Shown here: positions 7,819-16,781 of the stretch, in pieces | How the letters are laid out: every line of letters starts with the position of its first letter | Position numbering within the stretch: the stretch's first letter is position 1 | NCBI GenBank assembly: GCA_030601885.1 | Contig: JAUWAU010000007.1 | Location: forward strand, 124,001-188,000 | Reading direction: 5' to 3' | Length of the DNA: 64,000 nucleotides | DNA from: Armatimonadota bacterium | GTDB taxonomy: Bacteria > Armatimonadota > Zipacnadia > JAUWAU01 | Program-made: the position numbers and the translations under genes | The notes under the pieces: model-generated | What the model was told of the DNA's origin: nothing | The model's input: only the letters and a program-made list of their open reading frames with translations | The model's database searches: none

Positions 7819-9795
7819 ATGCGAGTGTTGCCAAAGAACGTTCTCTACCACGGGCGCGACGAGCCGCCGGCGGAGCGCATCCGGCTGCGGGCCGGGCCGG
7901 TGTCGATGATCTTCGAGCCCGAGACGGCCTTCGTCCGATACATCCGCCTGGGCGATCGGGAGATCGTGCGCGGGATCTACGCGGCGGTGCGCGACCAGCA
8001 CTGGCGCACCATACTGCCGCGCGTTTCCAATCTGCAGGTACAGAGCGGCGAGAACGAATGTCGCGTCACGTTCGACGTGGACTGCCGCGAGCGCGAAGTG
8101 CACTTCTCCTGGCGGGGCACCATCACGGGCGAGCCGGATGGCACGGTCACCTTCGCCATGGACGGTGTGACGCGCTCCACATTCCTCCGGAACCGCATCG
8201 GCATCTGCGTGCTGCACCCGATCGCTGAGTGCGCCGGTCGGCTCTGCGTTGTGGAGAAGGTGGACGGCACCATTGAGCAGGACGACTTTCCCCACTACAT
8301 CAAGCCCCATCAGCCGTTCACCGACATGCGGGCTATCCACCACGAGGTGCTCCCCGGACTCCGCGCGGAGGTGCGCTTCGAGGGCGACGTGTTCGAGATG
8401 GAGGACCAGCGCAACTGGACCGACGCGTCCTTTAAGACCTACTCCGGCCCGCTGCGCCGCCCATTGCCGGCGGAGGTCAAGGAGGGGACGCGCATCGCCC
8501 AGTCGGTCACCGTGCGTCTGAATGGAGAGACGCCGGCGGAGCTCCCGGCCGCGCCGGCGGACGCACCGGAGGTGGTCTTTACGGTAGGCAACAAGCCGCC
8601 CGTTCCGCTTCCGCGCATCGGACTCGGAGTCGCCAGCCACGGCCAGGCGTTGACCGACGCGGAGCTCGAGCGGCTCAAAGCGCTCAATCTCGCACACCTC
8701 CGCGTGGATCTGAAACTGTCCCAGCCTGAGTACAGGGACGTCCTCGCCCAGGCCGCGCTTCAGGCCGATCAACTGGGAGTGTCGCTCGAAGCTGCCGTGT
8801 CTCTGACGGACGCTGCAGAGGAGGAGCTCAGCGGACTCGTCCACGAGCTGGAGAAAGCGAAGGCCCGGGTTGCGACCTGGCTGATCTTCCACGAGGCCGA
8901 GAAGCCCGCCACGGAGCGATGGGTGCAGCTCGCGCGACGGCATCTATCGAGCTACGATCCCGAGGCGAAGATCGGAGCGGGCAGCAACGCGAACTTCACC
9001 GAGCTGAATCGCGAGCGCCCACCTGTTGGCGCTTTAGACCTGGCCTGCTACTCTCTCAACCCGCAAGTTCACACGTTCGACAACGCCTCGATGGTCGAGA
9101 CGCTCCGGACGCAGGGCTGGACCGTCGAGAGCGCCCGGCAGTTCGTCGGTGATCTGCCGATCGCGGTCTCTCCGGTCACCCTGAAGCGACGCTTCGCCCC
9201 CCATGTGACCGGGCCCGAGGCAGGGGCTGAACCTGGGGAGCTGCCTCCGCCCGTGGATGCACGGCAGATGTCCCTCTTTGGCGGGTCCTGGACGCTGGGG
9301 AGCCTCAAGTACCTCTCCGAAAGCGGCGCCCGCAGCGTGACGTACTACGAGACGACCGGCTGGCGCGGCGTGATGGAGACCGAATCCGGTTCGCCGGTGC
9401 CGGAGAAGTTCCGCTCCATCCCCGGGGCGGTGTTTCCGCTCTATCACGTCTTTGCCGATGTCGGGGAGTTCGCCGGCGGCAGCGTAGTCAGGTCCGCCTC
9501 GAGCGCTCCCCTGAGAGTGGACGGCATGGTGCTGGAAAATGAGGGCCGGCGCTGCATTCTGCTTGCCAACATGAGCCCGGAGCCGCAGCAAGTTCGCGTC
9601 CTGCGGCATGGCCTTGGTGCGCGGGCACGCGTGAGGCGCCTCGACGAGACGAACGCTGAGCAGGCCATGCGCGCGCCGGAAGCGTTCAGGGAGGACGCGG
9701 GCGAGCTGGCGGCGATGGCGGGCGATGAGCTGGAGCTGTCGCTGGCGCCGTATGCGTACGTCCGGGTAGATTCGGACCACGGCGACTCGTCGTGA
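7819..9795 (+). CDS. apnL: D-apionolactonase (ApnL family)
   Basis: 658 residues from the ATG at 7819 (GAGGCGG just upstream; the open frame to 7777 adds non-conserved sequence). It matches the D-apionate lactonase family along its length: 'RAGPVSMIFEPETAFVRYIR', 'GIYAAVRDQHWRTILPRVSN', 'WRGTITGEPDGTVTFAMDGV', 'TRSTFLRNRIGICVLHP', and the diagnostic 'FEGDVFEMEDQRNWTDASFK'. In known pathways ApnL opens D-apionolactone, the ApsD product, to D-apionate, which ApnO then rearranges; ApsD- and ApnO-like genes lie at 16782-18676. The C-terminal half (about 280-658) is a TIM-barrel-like region and a small beta domain ending in 'SLAPYAYVRVDS'. No signal peptide, so cytoplasmic. The match is from memory of the family, not from an alignment. 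Confidence 0.88.
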   Translation: MRVLPKNVLYHGRDEPPAERIRLRAGPVSMIFEPETAFVRYIRLGDREIVRGIYAAVRDQHWRTILPRVSNLQVQSGENECRVTFDVDCREREVHFSWRGTITGEPDGTVTFAMDGVTRSTFLRNRIGICVLHPIAECAGRLCVVEKVDGTIEQDDFPHYIKPHQPFTDMRAIHHEVLPGLRAEVRFEGDVFEMEDQRNWTDASFKTYSGPLRRPLPAEVKEGTRIAQSVTVRLNGETPAELPAAPADAPEVVFTVGNKPPVPLPRIGLGVASHGQALTDAELERLKALNLAHLRVDLKLSQPEYRDVLAQAALQADQLGVSLEAAVSLTDAAEEELSGLVHELEKAKARVATWLIFHEAEKPATERWVQLARRHLSSYDPEAKIGAGSNANFTELNRERPPVGALDLACYSLNPQVHTFDNASMVETLRTQGWTVESARQFVGDLPIAVSPVTLKRRFAPHVTGPEAGAEPGELPPPVDARQMSLFGGSWTLGSLKYLSESGARSVTYYETTGWRGVMETESGSPVPEKFRSIPGAVFPLYHVFADVGEFAGGSVVRSASSAPLRVDGMVLENEGRRCILLANMSPEPQQVRVLRHGLGARARVRRLDETNAEQAMRAPEAFREDAGELAAMAGDELELSLAPYAYVRVDSDHGDSS

Positions 9796-10333
9796 GGGGC
9801 GCCGCAGCGTGTCTGGAGGCACTACCTCCCGCAGGAGACGGAGTCGGGATCGGAGAACCAGTTGGCCATGACCGGGTGGGTCACGCGGTGAGGTTCGGGG
9901 TGTCGCCGAGACTCGACAATGAAGATGACCTTGCCTGTCGACTGGTGTGAGATTCTTCACTTCGCCTCCGGCTCCGTTCAGAATGACAGTATGGGCGGGA
10001 CGGGGCGAAATGTTCAAAGCAGTCGTCATGTGGCGGGGCCACACTCTGAAACCATGAAGATGGGCCCGGCGGGGAGCTGGGGGCCGCCGGAGCAAGCTGC
10101 TCCGGCTACAACGGGTGGGCCGACGGGCGAAATCTTCGGGGTAGTTGGCCATGGTCCGGTGGGCCACCCGGAAACGATGAAGATCTCCGCGCTGAGGTTC
10201 GCGGGCTGTGTGTACTGAGGCAAAGGCTGGCGGGGAAGGGCATCCCCGCCCTACAATTCGGCCTGCGACCAAATCTTCGGGGTAGACGCCAGCTCTGGCC
10301 CGCCACGCATTCCTGACAGGGAGATGGAAGCCC
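9796..10333. repeat. 538-bp intergenic mosaic of short repeats
   Basis: No gene seen. Repeats visible: GAGATTCTTCACTTCG...CAGAATGACAG (9949-9987), a motif type common in uncultured bacterial genomes; CTGAAACCATGAAGAT and CGGAAACGATGAAGAT (around 10045-10062 and 10168-10184), each preceded by a GGGCCAC stretch; AAATCTTCGGGGTAG twice (10130-10144 and 10271-10285); TTGGCCATG twice (9861 and 10144). The REP palindrome at 10221-10256 is listed separately. The order suggests repeated insertion and decay between apnL and the hydrolase gene. Confidence 0.55.
10221..10256. repeat. REP palindrome, family shared with an in-gene copy at 44591-44629
   Basis: The hairpin GGCGGGGA-AGGGCA-TCCCCGCC is followed by CTACAA and preceded by CAAAGGCT. 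The reverse complement of 44591-44629 has the same layout with only a few differences. Confidence 0.7.
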
Positions 10334-11791
10334 ATGTCCGAAGAGACGACCGACAAGACCGTCGAGCAATGGGGCATCCTCGAGTTGGAATTGCCGGCTC
10401 GTGTTGATGGCAACCCCTTCGTTGACGTGGCTCTCAGTGCCACGTTCAGCCTGAAGCACCGGGCCATCACCGTCGATGGCTTCTGCGATGGCGCCGACGC
10501 GTTCCGCGTCCGGTTCATGCCGGATGTGCCGGGAGAGTGGCAGTACACCACCCACAGTGATTGCCCCGAGCTGGACGGCAAGACCGGCTCCTTCGTGTGC
10601 GGACCGCCCGGTTCGGGCAATCATGGGCCGGTTCGCGTGGAGGACACCTTCCACTTCGCCTACGCCGATGGAACGCCGTACTATCAGGTAGGCACGACCT
10701 GCTACGCTTGGGTCCACCAGGGAGACGCGCTCGAGGAGCAAACGCTCGAGACGCTGAAGACGGCTCCGTTCAACAAGATCCGCATGTGCGTCTTCCCCAA
10801 AGCCTACAGGTACAACGACAACGAGCCGGAGTACTACGCCTACGAGCGCAACGAGGCGGGCGAGTGGGACTTCGCCCGGTTCAACCCGGAGTTCTGGCGG
10901 CACCTCGAGAAGCGTGTGGGGCAGTTGATGGAGCTCGGCATCGAGGCCGACCTCATCCTGTTCCACCCATACGATCGCTGGGGCTTTGCCAAGATGGACG
11001 CGGAGAGCGACGATCGCTACTTGCGTTACCTCGTCGCTCGCCTTGCCGCGTACCGCAATGTGTGGTGGTCGTTGGCTAACGAGTATGACCTGATGCGCGA
11101 GAAGAGCATGGCCGACTGGGACCGGTTTTTCCGCGTCATCCAGGAGAGCGATCCGTACCAGCGTCTGCGCTCGGTCCACAACTGCCGGCAGTTCTATGAC
11201 TACGGCAAGCCGTGGGTGACGCACTGCAGCATCCAAAGCTCCAGCCTGAACCGCACGCGGGAGTGGCGCAACACGCATCGGAAGCCGGTGGTCATCGACG
11301 AGTGCCGCTACGAGGGCAACATCGAGCAGGGATGGGGCAACATCAGCGGGCAGGAGATAGTGCATCGCTTCTGGCTCGGCACCGTCGGGGGCGGGTATGT
11401 GGGCCACGGGGAGACCTACATCCATCCCGAAGATATCCTCTGGTGGTCAAAGGGCGGCGTGCTCCACGGGGAAAGCCCGGCGCGGATCGCCTTCCTGCGC
11501 CAGCTCGTCGAGGACGGCCCGGCAATGGGGTTCACGCCGCTTAAGTGGCGCGTGCCCGTCCCGGGTGTCGGCAAGGGAGACGAATACTGCCTGTTCTACT
11601 TCGGCGACAGCCGGCCCGGCGAGTACACCTTCCGCCTTCCAAATGAGCACCAATACCGAGTGGAGCTCATTGACACCTGGGAGATGACGATCACGCCGCT
11701 CGAGGGCCTGTACTCGGGCACGTTCAAGATCGAGATGCCGAGCAAGACGGCGATGGCGGTGCGGATGCAGAAGGCTGAGGGGAATGGTTAA
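10334..11791 (+). CDS. DUF5060-DUF4038 (apiosidase-like)-DUF5605 glycoside hydrolase
   Basis: 485 residues, GGGAG before the ATG, no signal peptide. Residues 10-95 form a DUF5060 beta-sandwich ('[20 protein letters not shown]', 'GKTGSFVC'). Residues about 100-400 are a (beta/alpha)8 barrel of the apiosidase-like DUF4038 class, with a likely acid/base Glu in 'WWSLANEYD' and a likely nucleophile Glu in '[11 protein letters not shown]'. The C-terminal 80 residues fit DUF5605 ('[20 protein letters not shown]', '[13 protein letters not shown]'). Family GH140, founded on a beta-1,2-apiosidase, has this barrel, so freeing apiose from oligosaccharides fits the neighbours. Related barrels act on other glycans, so the exact substrate is inferred. 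The missing signal peptide suggests it acts on imported apiosides. Confidence 0.78.
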   Translation: MSEETTDKTVEQWGILELELPARVDGNPFVDVALSATFSLKHRAITVDGFCDGADAFRVRFMPDVPGEWQYTTHSDCPELDGKTGSFVCGPPGSGNHGPVRVEDTFHFAYADGTPYYQVGTTCYAWVHQGDALEEQTLETLKTAPFNKIRMCVFPKAYRYNDNEPEYYAYERNEAGEWDFARFNPEFWRHLEKRVGQLMELGIEADLILFHPYDRWGFAKMDAESDDRYLRYLVARLAAYRNVWWSLANEYDLMREKSMADWDRFFRVIQESDPYQRLRSVHNCRQFYDYGKPWVTHCSIQSSSLNRTREWRNTHRKPVVIDECRYEGNIEQGWGNISGQEIVHRFWLGTVGGGYVGHGETYIHPEDILWWSKGGVLHGESPARIAFLRQLVEDGPAMGFTPLKWRVPVPGVGKGDEYCLFYFGDSRPGEYTFRLPNEHQYRVELIDTWEMTITPLEGLYSGTFKIEMPSKTAMAVRMQKAEGNG

Positions 11792-11999
11792 TGGTTGAGG
11801 GTTGATGGTTAATGGCCACAAAGATCACAGTGGGGCGTAGCCGCAACCAAACAGGCTGGCGGCAGGCAGGGATGCCTGCGCTCCCAGGATCACGACAGGA
11901 ATTCACGATTCTGCGGGTGAGTAGTACAGAGCACACAGAGAGAGCAACGCCGCGCGCCAAGGCATCGTCGTATGTGTCCAGCGCACAAGGATGACTCCA

Positions 12000-13403
12000 A
12001 TGGCAACTGCAAGACTGGGCCTCATCGTCGGCAACCGGAACATCTTTCCCGATCACCTCATCACCGGTGGTCGGGCGGACATGCTCGAGGTGTTTCGAAC
12101 GCTCGACATTGAGCCGGTGACCATCGGCGAAGGCGAGGGCATAAGCGGGGCGGTGGAGACGTATGCCCACGCCAAAGAGTGCGCCAGGCTCTTTCGGCAG
12201 AGCGACATCGACGGCGTCGTGGTCACGCTGCCAAACTTCGGGGACGAACGGGGTATCGCCGACGCGCTGAAGCTCTCCGCCCTCGAAGTGCCGGTGCTGG
12301 TGCACGCGTACCCGGACGACCTCGGTAAGCTCGACATCAAGAACCGGCGCGACGCTTTCTGCGGGAAGATCTCCGTGTGCAGCAATCTGCGCCAGGCGAA
12401 CATCCCCTTCTCCCTCACCACGAAGCACGTGGTGGCGCCGCAGGACGAGAGCTTCGTCGCCGACCTGAAGCGCTTCGTCGGCGTCTGCCGCGTGGTCAAG
12501 GGGATGAGGACGGCGCGCCTCGGCGCCGTCGGCGCGCGGCCGAACGCATTCAACACGGTGCGGTACAGCGAGAAGCTCCTGGAGTCGAACGGCATCAGCG
12601 TCTCGACCATCGACCTGTCGGAGGTGCTCGCGGGCGCGAATGCACTTGCCGACGACGACGGGCGCGTTCGTGAGAAGGTCGATGAGATCCGAGCGTATGC
12701 CAACACCGACGCTGTGCCGGCAGAAGCCGTCACACGGATGGCCAAGTTCGGGATCGTGCTCGGCGACTGGATCGAGGCCAACGAGCTCAACGGCACTGCC
12801 ATCCAGTGTTGGACCTCGATCCAGGAGAACTTCGGGATTAACCCGTGTACTGTGATGAGCATGATGAGCGAGAAGCTGCTGCCCAGCGCCTGCGAGGTTG
12901 ACGTCACCGGATTGGTGGCGATGTATGCCCTGCAGCTCGCCTCCGGAACGCCGAGCGCGCTGGTGGACTGGAACAACAACTACGGGGACGCCGAGGATAA
13001 GTGCACGCTGTTCCACTGCGGGAACTGGGCCAAGAGCTTCCTGGCGGAGGCCTCGATCGGCACGGCGCCTATCCTCGGGACGGTCGTCGATGAGGCACGC
13101 ACCTGCGGCGCTCTTGACAGCCTCGCGCTGCCCGGGCGGGTGACCTTCGCCCGTGTGACAACGGACGACGAATGGGGAATCATTCGCGCGTACGTCGGCG
13201 AGGGCCGCATCACTGATGATCCGCTGGACACCTTCGGCTGCCGCGCGGTGATGGAGGTGCCCGGCCTGCAGGAACTGCTGCAGCACGTCTGTGAGGGCGG
13301 CTTCGAGCACCACGTGGCCATCAGCCGATCGCAGGTTGCGGCCATTCTGGATGAGGCGTTCACGAAGTATCTGGGGTGGGAGACGTATCGGCATCAAGGA
13401 TAG
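12000..13403 (+). CDS. FucI/AraA-like sugar isomerase, candidate apiose isomerase
   Basis: 467 residues from the ATG at 12000 (AAGGA eight nt upstream); an ATG at 11991 in the same frame overlaps that AAGGA. The N-terminal Rossmann-like domain ('GLIVGNRNIFPDHL', 'DIDGVVVTLPNFGDE') and the C-terminal domain ('QCWTSIQENFGINPCTVMSM', 'CEVDVTGLVAMY', 'LVDWNNNYG', 'LFHCGNWAKSF') are those of L-fucose/L-arabinose isomerase relatives. The probable metal ligands Glu (CEVD), Asp (VDWN) and His (FHCG) are present. Here it opens a tight operon with a split transketolase, an FGGY kinase and ApsD/ApnO-like enzymes, so it could turn D-apiose into D-apulose. That assignment is an inference; FucI-like isomerases also act on pentoses, fucose and sulfoquinovose. 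Confidence 0.72.
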   Translation: MATARLGLIVGNRNIFPDHLITGGRADMLEVFRTLDIEPVTIGEGEGISGAVETYAHAKECARLFRQSDIDGVVVTLPNFGDERGIADALKLSALEVPVLVHAYPDDLGKLDIKNRRDAFCGKISVCSNLRQANIPFSLTTKHVVAPQDESFVADLKRFVGVCRVVKGMRTARLGAVGARPNAFNTVRYSEKLLESNGISVSTIDLSEVLAGANALADDDGRVREKVDEIRAYANTDAVPAEAVTRMAKFGIVLGDWIEANELNGTAIQCWTSIQENFGINPCTVMSMMSEKLLPSACEVDVTGLVAMYALQLASGTPSALVDWNNNYGDAEDKCTLFHCGNWAKSFLAEASIGTAPILGTVVDEARTCGALDSLALPGRVTFARVTTDDEWGIIRAYVGEGRITDDPLDTFGCRAVMEVPGLQELLQHVCEGGFEHHVAISRSQVAAILDEAFTKYLGWETYRHQG

Positions 13404-13465
13404 CAGAACGGCTGAGGGCCCCGTCGTACGATCCGGCGCAGCACCTGCAGTCGATCGGCACCCTC

Positions 13466-14335
13466 ATGCTCACCGACCACGAACTGAAACTGAAATCCGT
13501 CCAATACCGCCGGAAGCTGCTGGCGATAATCAAGGCGGCAAATGCGGGGCATACGGGCGGCGACCTGTCCTGCATTGACATCCTGAACGTGCTGTACAAT
13601 CGGGTGCTTGATGTGTCGCCCGACACCTTCACCTCGCCCGACCGGGATCGGTACATCCAAAGCAAGGGACACTCCGCCGAGGCGCTGTACGTCGTGCTTG
13701 CCGACCGGGGCTTCTTCCCCGAAGACGACCTCAACACGCTGGCGCAGTATGGGTCGAAGTTCACCGGTCATCCCACCCGGAAGGTGCCCGGCGTCGAGCA
13801 CAACACCGGGGCGCTCGGACACGGGATGTCCGTCAGCGTCGGCATCGCCATTGCAGGCAAGAAGGATGGGCGCTCGTATCGGGTCTACACGCTGCTCGGT
13901 GACGGCGAGCTGGATGAGGGATCGAACTGGGAGGCATCCCTGCTGGCAGCGCACTACCGACTGGACAACTTGGTCGTGATCGTAGACCGGAACACGCTGC
14001 AGATCACCGGCCGTACCGAGGACGTCCTGGCCCTCGAGCCGCTGGCGCAGAAGCTTGCCGATTTCGGCTACAGCGTGCGAAGCGTGGATGGCCACGATAT
14101 CCCCGAGTTGACGGATGCCCTCAACGCAGTCCCCTTCGAGACCGGAAAGCCGAGCCTGATCCTCGCGCGCACCGTCAAAGGCAAGGGCGTGAGCTTCATT
14201 GAGAACGTCGCCGGCTGGCATCACCGGGCCCCCAGCGACGAGGAGTTCGAGGCAGCAATGCGGGAGCTGGACGCGGCAGAGGCGCGGCTGGCGAGCGAAG
14301 CGCCCGGCGAGAGTGGGGCGATCGGTTGTGGCTGA
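13466..14335 (+). CDS. Transketolase, N-terminal (TPP-binding) subunit, AptA-like
   Basis: 289 residues from the ATG at 13466, which places 'GHTGGDLSC' at residue 27 as in other split transketolases. A GTG at 13376, overlapping the isomerase end, would add 30 residues and allow coupling. Thiamine diphosphate site: 'GHTGGDLS', 'SKGHSAEALYVVLADRG', 'NTGALGHGMSVSVG', and 'LLGDGELDEGSNWEASLLAA...DRN', which is the GDG(X)nN motif. 'GWHHRAPSDEEFE' closes the subunit as in the family. It needs the next gene for its pyrimidine domain. In the published apiose route a two-subunit transketolase takes D-apulose 4-phosphate; the gene context supports that role, but sequence alone cannot prove the acceptor or donor. 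Confidence 0.85.
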   Translation: MLTDHELKLKSVQYRRKLLAIIKAANAGHTGGDLSCIDILNVLYNRVLDVSPDTFTSPDRDRYIQSKGHSAEALYVVLADRGFFPEDDLNTLAQYGSKFTGHPTRKVPGVEHNTGALGHGMSVSVGIAIAGKKDGRSYRVYTLLGDGELDEGSNWEASLLAAHYRLDNLVVIVDRNTLQITGRTEDVLALEPLAQKLADFGYSVRSVDGHDIPELTDALNAVPFETGKPSLILARTVKGKGVSFIENVAGWHHRAPSDEEFEAAMRELDAAEARLASEAPGESGAIGCG

Positions 14336-15308
14336 CGTTCTCGAAACCGGCAGACCGAACCTGGAGGAGTTCGCCGACACCTTGCTGGCGCTGGCGCAGC
14401 AGGACCCCGATGTCCTGGTGGTCACCAGCGATTCGCGCGGATCAGGCAAACTGATCGGGTTCGCCGAGGCGCTCCCCAATCAGTTGATCGAAGTGGGCGT
14501 CGCCGAGCAGACCCTCGTGGGCGTTGCCGCCGGGCTGGCTTCGACGGGGAAGAAGGTCTTCGCCGTCTCTCCGGCATGCTTCCTCACGGCACGAGCGCTG
14601 GAGCAGATCAAGAACGACGTCGCCTACTCCAACCACCCGGTGAAGCTCGTCGGCATCAGTGCCGGGGTGAGCTACGGGGCGCTCGGCTCGACGCACCACT
14701 CATTGCACGACTTCGCCGCGCTGCGCGCCATCCACAATATCGACGTCGTCGCCCCGGGCGACAACTTCGAGACCCGCGAGACGATCCGCGCGGCCATGAC
14801 GCACCCGCGCCCGCTGTACATCCGCTTCGGCAAGTGGGAGTTGCCCCATCTGCACGCGCCGGCTACGAGCTTTGAGATCGGCAAGGCCATCACCGTCGTT
14901 GACGGGTCCGACGTGACCTTCGTCGGCATCGGGGAGACGGTCTGCGTGGCGTACCGGGCGGCCCTCCTGCTGAAAGACGAGCGGATCTCGTCGCGGGTCA
15001 TCAGCATGCATACCTTGAAGCCGCTCGATCTGACCACGCTGCTCCGAGCCGCGCGAGAGACCAGCGCAATGGTCACCGTGGAGGAGCACAGCATCCATGG
15101 CGGGCTCGGCGACGCCTGCGCGTCCGTGCTCCTGCAGCACGGTGCAGCGCTCGCCTTCCGCATCGTCGGCATTCCCGACGAGGACACCGTCACCGGCCAC
15201 CAGCGCGAGGTCTTCGAGCACTACGGGATCACTGCGGGCCATCTGGCCGGCGCGGCGAAAGAGCTGCTATCGGGGGACGCATCGCATGAAGTGCATCCTC
15301 GCCATTGA
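14328..15308 (+). CDS. Transketolase, C-terminal subunit, AptB-like
   Basis: 326 residues from a GTG at 14328 that overlaps the stop of the first subunit by 8 bases. It contains the pyrimidine-binding domain with the catalytic-type Glu in 'IEVGVAEQTLVGVAAGLAST', 'VKLVGISAGVSYGALGSTHH', the strand 'PRPLYIRFGKWELP', and a transketolase C-terminal domain ('SRVISMHTLKPLDLTTLLRA', 'VTVEEHSIHGGLG'). Gene pairing and overlap show a heterodimeric enzyme. Its end overlaps the kinase start by 23 bases. Confidence 0.86.
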   Translation: MADVLETGRPNLEEFADTLLALAQQDPDVLVVTSDSRGSGKLIGFAEALPNQLIEVGVAEQTLVGVAAGLASTGKKVFAVSPACFLTARALEQIKNDVAYSNHPVKLVGISAGVSYGALGSTHHSLHDFAALRAIHNIDVVAPGDNFETRETIRAAMTHPRPLYIRFGKWELPHLHAPATSFEIGKAITVVDGSDVTFVGIGETVCVAYRAALLLKDERISSRVISMHTLKPLDLTTLLRAARETSAMVTVEEHSIHGGLGDACASVLLQHGAALAFRIVGIPDEDTVTGHQREVFEHYGITAGHLAGAAKELLSGDASHEVHPRH

Positions 15309-16764
15309 CCAGAGCACCTCCGCGACCAAGGCTCTCCTCTTCGAGACGACCGGCTCTCTGGTCGCCACGACCTCCGTCGGCCATCAGCAGCACTACCCAC
15401 AGCCGGGCTGGGTAGAGCACGACGCCGAGGAGATCTACCGCAACACGATCGAAGCAGTCCGCTCGCTGCTCGAAAAGCGCCCCATGCCTCACGACGACAT
15501 CCTGTGCCTCAGCATCACCAATCAGCGCGAGACCATTGTGGTGTTCGAGAAGCGAACCGGCCGGCCGCTGCACAACGCGATCGTCTGGCAATGCCGCCGC
15601 GGCGATCCCATTTGCGCCAAGCTCATCGCGGCGGGCCATAGCCCGGACATCCAGCAGATCACGGGCCTGAAGATCGACACGTACTTCCCGGCGTCGAAGC
15701 TGAAGTGGCTCTTTGACAATAAACCCGACATCAAGCGGGCAATGCAGCGGGGCGAGGCGCTCATCGGCACCATCGACGCCTATCTGATCTATCGGCTCAC
15801 CAAGGGCCGGGTCTTCGCCACCGATCACACCAATGCCAGCCGCACGCTGCTGTTCGACATCCGTGAGCTGCGGTTCAGCGAGAAGCTCTGCAAGCTGTTC
15901 GGCGTACCGGTGCAGTCGCTTCCCGAGGCGCGGGAGAGCTGCGCACACTTCGGCGAGACCACGCTGGATGGCGTGCTGCAGGCGAGCATCCCCATCTGCG
16001 GCGTCATGGGCGATTCGCAGGCGGCGCTTTTCGCGCAGCGCTGCTTCCGTCCTGGAAGCGCGAAGGTCACGTTCGGCACGGGCTCGTCCATCCTGCTCAA
16101 TGTCGGAGACGAGCTTCGGCTCGCGGAAAAGGGGATCGTCACGACTATCGGCTGGGTCTATGGCGGTCGGCCCACGTACGCCTTCGAGGGCATCATCAAC
16201 TGCACCGGAGCGACGATCGCCTGGCTGAAAGATCAGCTTGGCCTGATCGACGACCCCGCGATCACCGAAACGCTGGCAACGGCGGTCCCGGATAATGGGG
16301 GCGTGTATCTCGTGCCGGCCTTTGCCGGGCTCAGCGCCCCGTACTGGAGCCAGGACGCCAGGGCGGCCATCGTGGGGATGACGCTGCAGAGCGACAAGAA
16401 GCACGTCGCCCGCGCCGCTCTGGAGTCCATCGCCTATCAGGTTAAGGACGTGCTGGACGTGATGGCAGCGGAGGCGGATGTCCCGCTCACGTATGTCCAC
16501 GCCGACGGCGGCATGGTGAGAAACGAGTTCCTCATGCAGTTCGTCGCTGACATCACCGGGCTTTCGGTTCGCACCTCGGACCTCCCCGAGCTGTCCGCCC
16601 TCGGCGCCGTGTTCTCGGGAGCGCTGGGCATGGGCGTGTACGATTCACTTGATGATCTCGTGCAACTACCGCTCGGTTTCACCGACTACTCGCCGGCGAT
16701 GGAGGCCGATCTGGTGGAGAAGAACTACGCCGGCTGGAAGGCGGCAGTGAGCCGGGTTCTCTGA
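15286..16764 (+). CDS. FGGY-family sugar kinase, candidate apulose kinase
   Basis: 492 residues from the ATG at 15286. GlpK-like along its length: phosphate loop 'LAIDQSTSATKALLF', 'SITNQRETIVVFEKRTGRPL', 'NAIVWQCRR', 'GTGSSILLNVGD', 'GLSAPYWSQDARAAIVGMTL', and 'VHADGGMVRNEFLMQFVADI'. The glycerol-contacting Arg-Glu (NQRET), Trp (IVWQ) and catalytic Asp (GDSQ) are present. However, the Gln that follows that Asp in glycerol kinase (GDQQ) is Ser here (GDSQ), so the substrate pocket differs. In an operon with an isomerase and a split transketolase, D-apulose is the likely substrate; glycerol, dihydroxyacetone or erythrulose remain possible. Confidence 0.8.
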   Translation: MKCILAIDQSTSATKALLFETTGSLVATTSVGHQQHYPQPGWVEHDAEEIYRNTIEAVRSLLEKRPMPHDDILCLSITNQRETIVVFEKRTGRPLHNAIVWQCRRGDPICAKLIAAGHSPDIQQITGLKIDTYFPASKLKWLFDNKPDIKRAMQRGEALIGTIDAYLIYRLTKGRVFATDHTNASRTLLFDIRELRFSEKLCKLFGVPVQSLPEARESCAHFGETTLDGVLQASIPICGVMGDSQAALFAQRCFRPGSAKVTFGTGSSILLNVGDELRLAEKGIVTTIGWVYGGRPTYAFEGIINCTGATIAWLKDQLGLIDDPAITETLATAVPDNGGVYLVPAFAGLSAPYWSQDARAAIVGMTLQSDKKHVARAALESIAYQVKDVLDVMAAEADVPLTYVHADGGMVRNEFLMQFVADITGLSVRTSDLPELSALGAVFSGALGMGVYDSLDDLVQLPLGFTDYSPAMEADLVEKNYAGWKAAVSRVL

Positions 16765-16781
16765 GGCGCAGGAGGCCAACG

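Noticed and set aside
13376..13465. GTG at 13376 as the start of the first transketolase subunit
   Set aside because: It would add 30 residues before the usual N-terminus and place the GHxGG motif too far in. Kept as a possibility because it overlaps the upstream stop.
12000..15308. Sulfoquinovose transketolase (sulfo-TK) pathway as the meaning of the isomerase plus split transketolase
   Set aside because: There is no sulfonate exporter, sulfoquinovosidase or sulfoacetaldehyde-type enzyme, and a sugar kinase plus ApnL, ApsD and ApnO relatives are present. Apiose explains more genes, though the isomerase alone could fit either.
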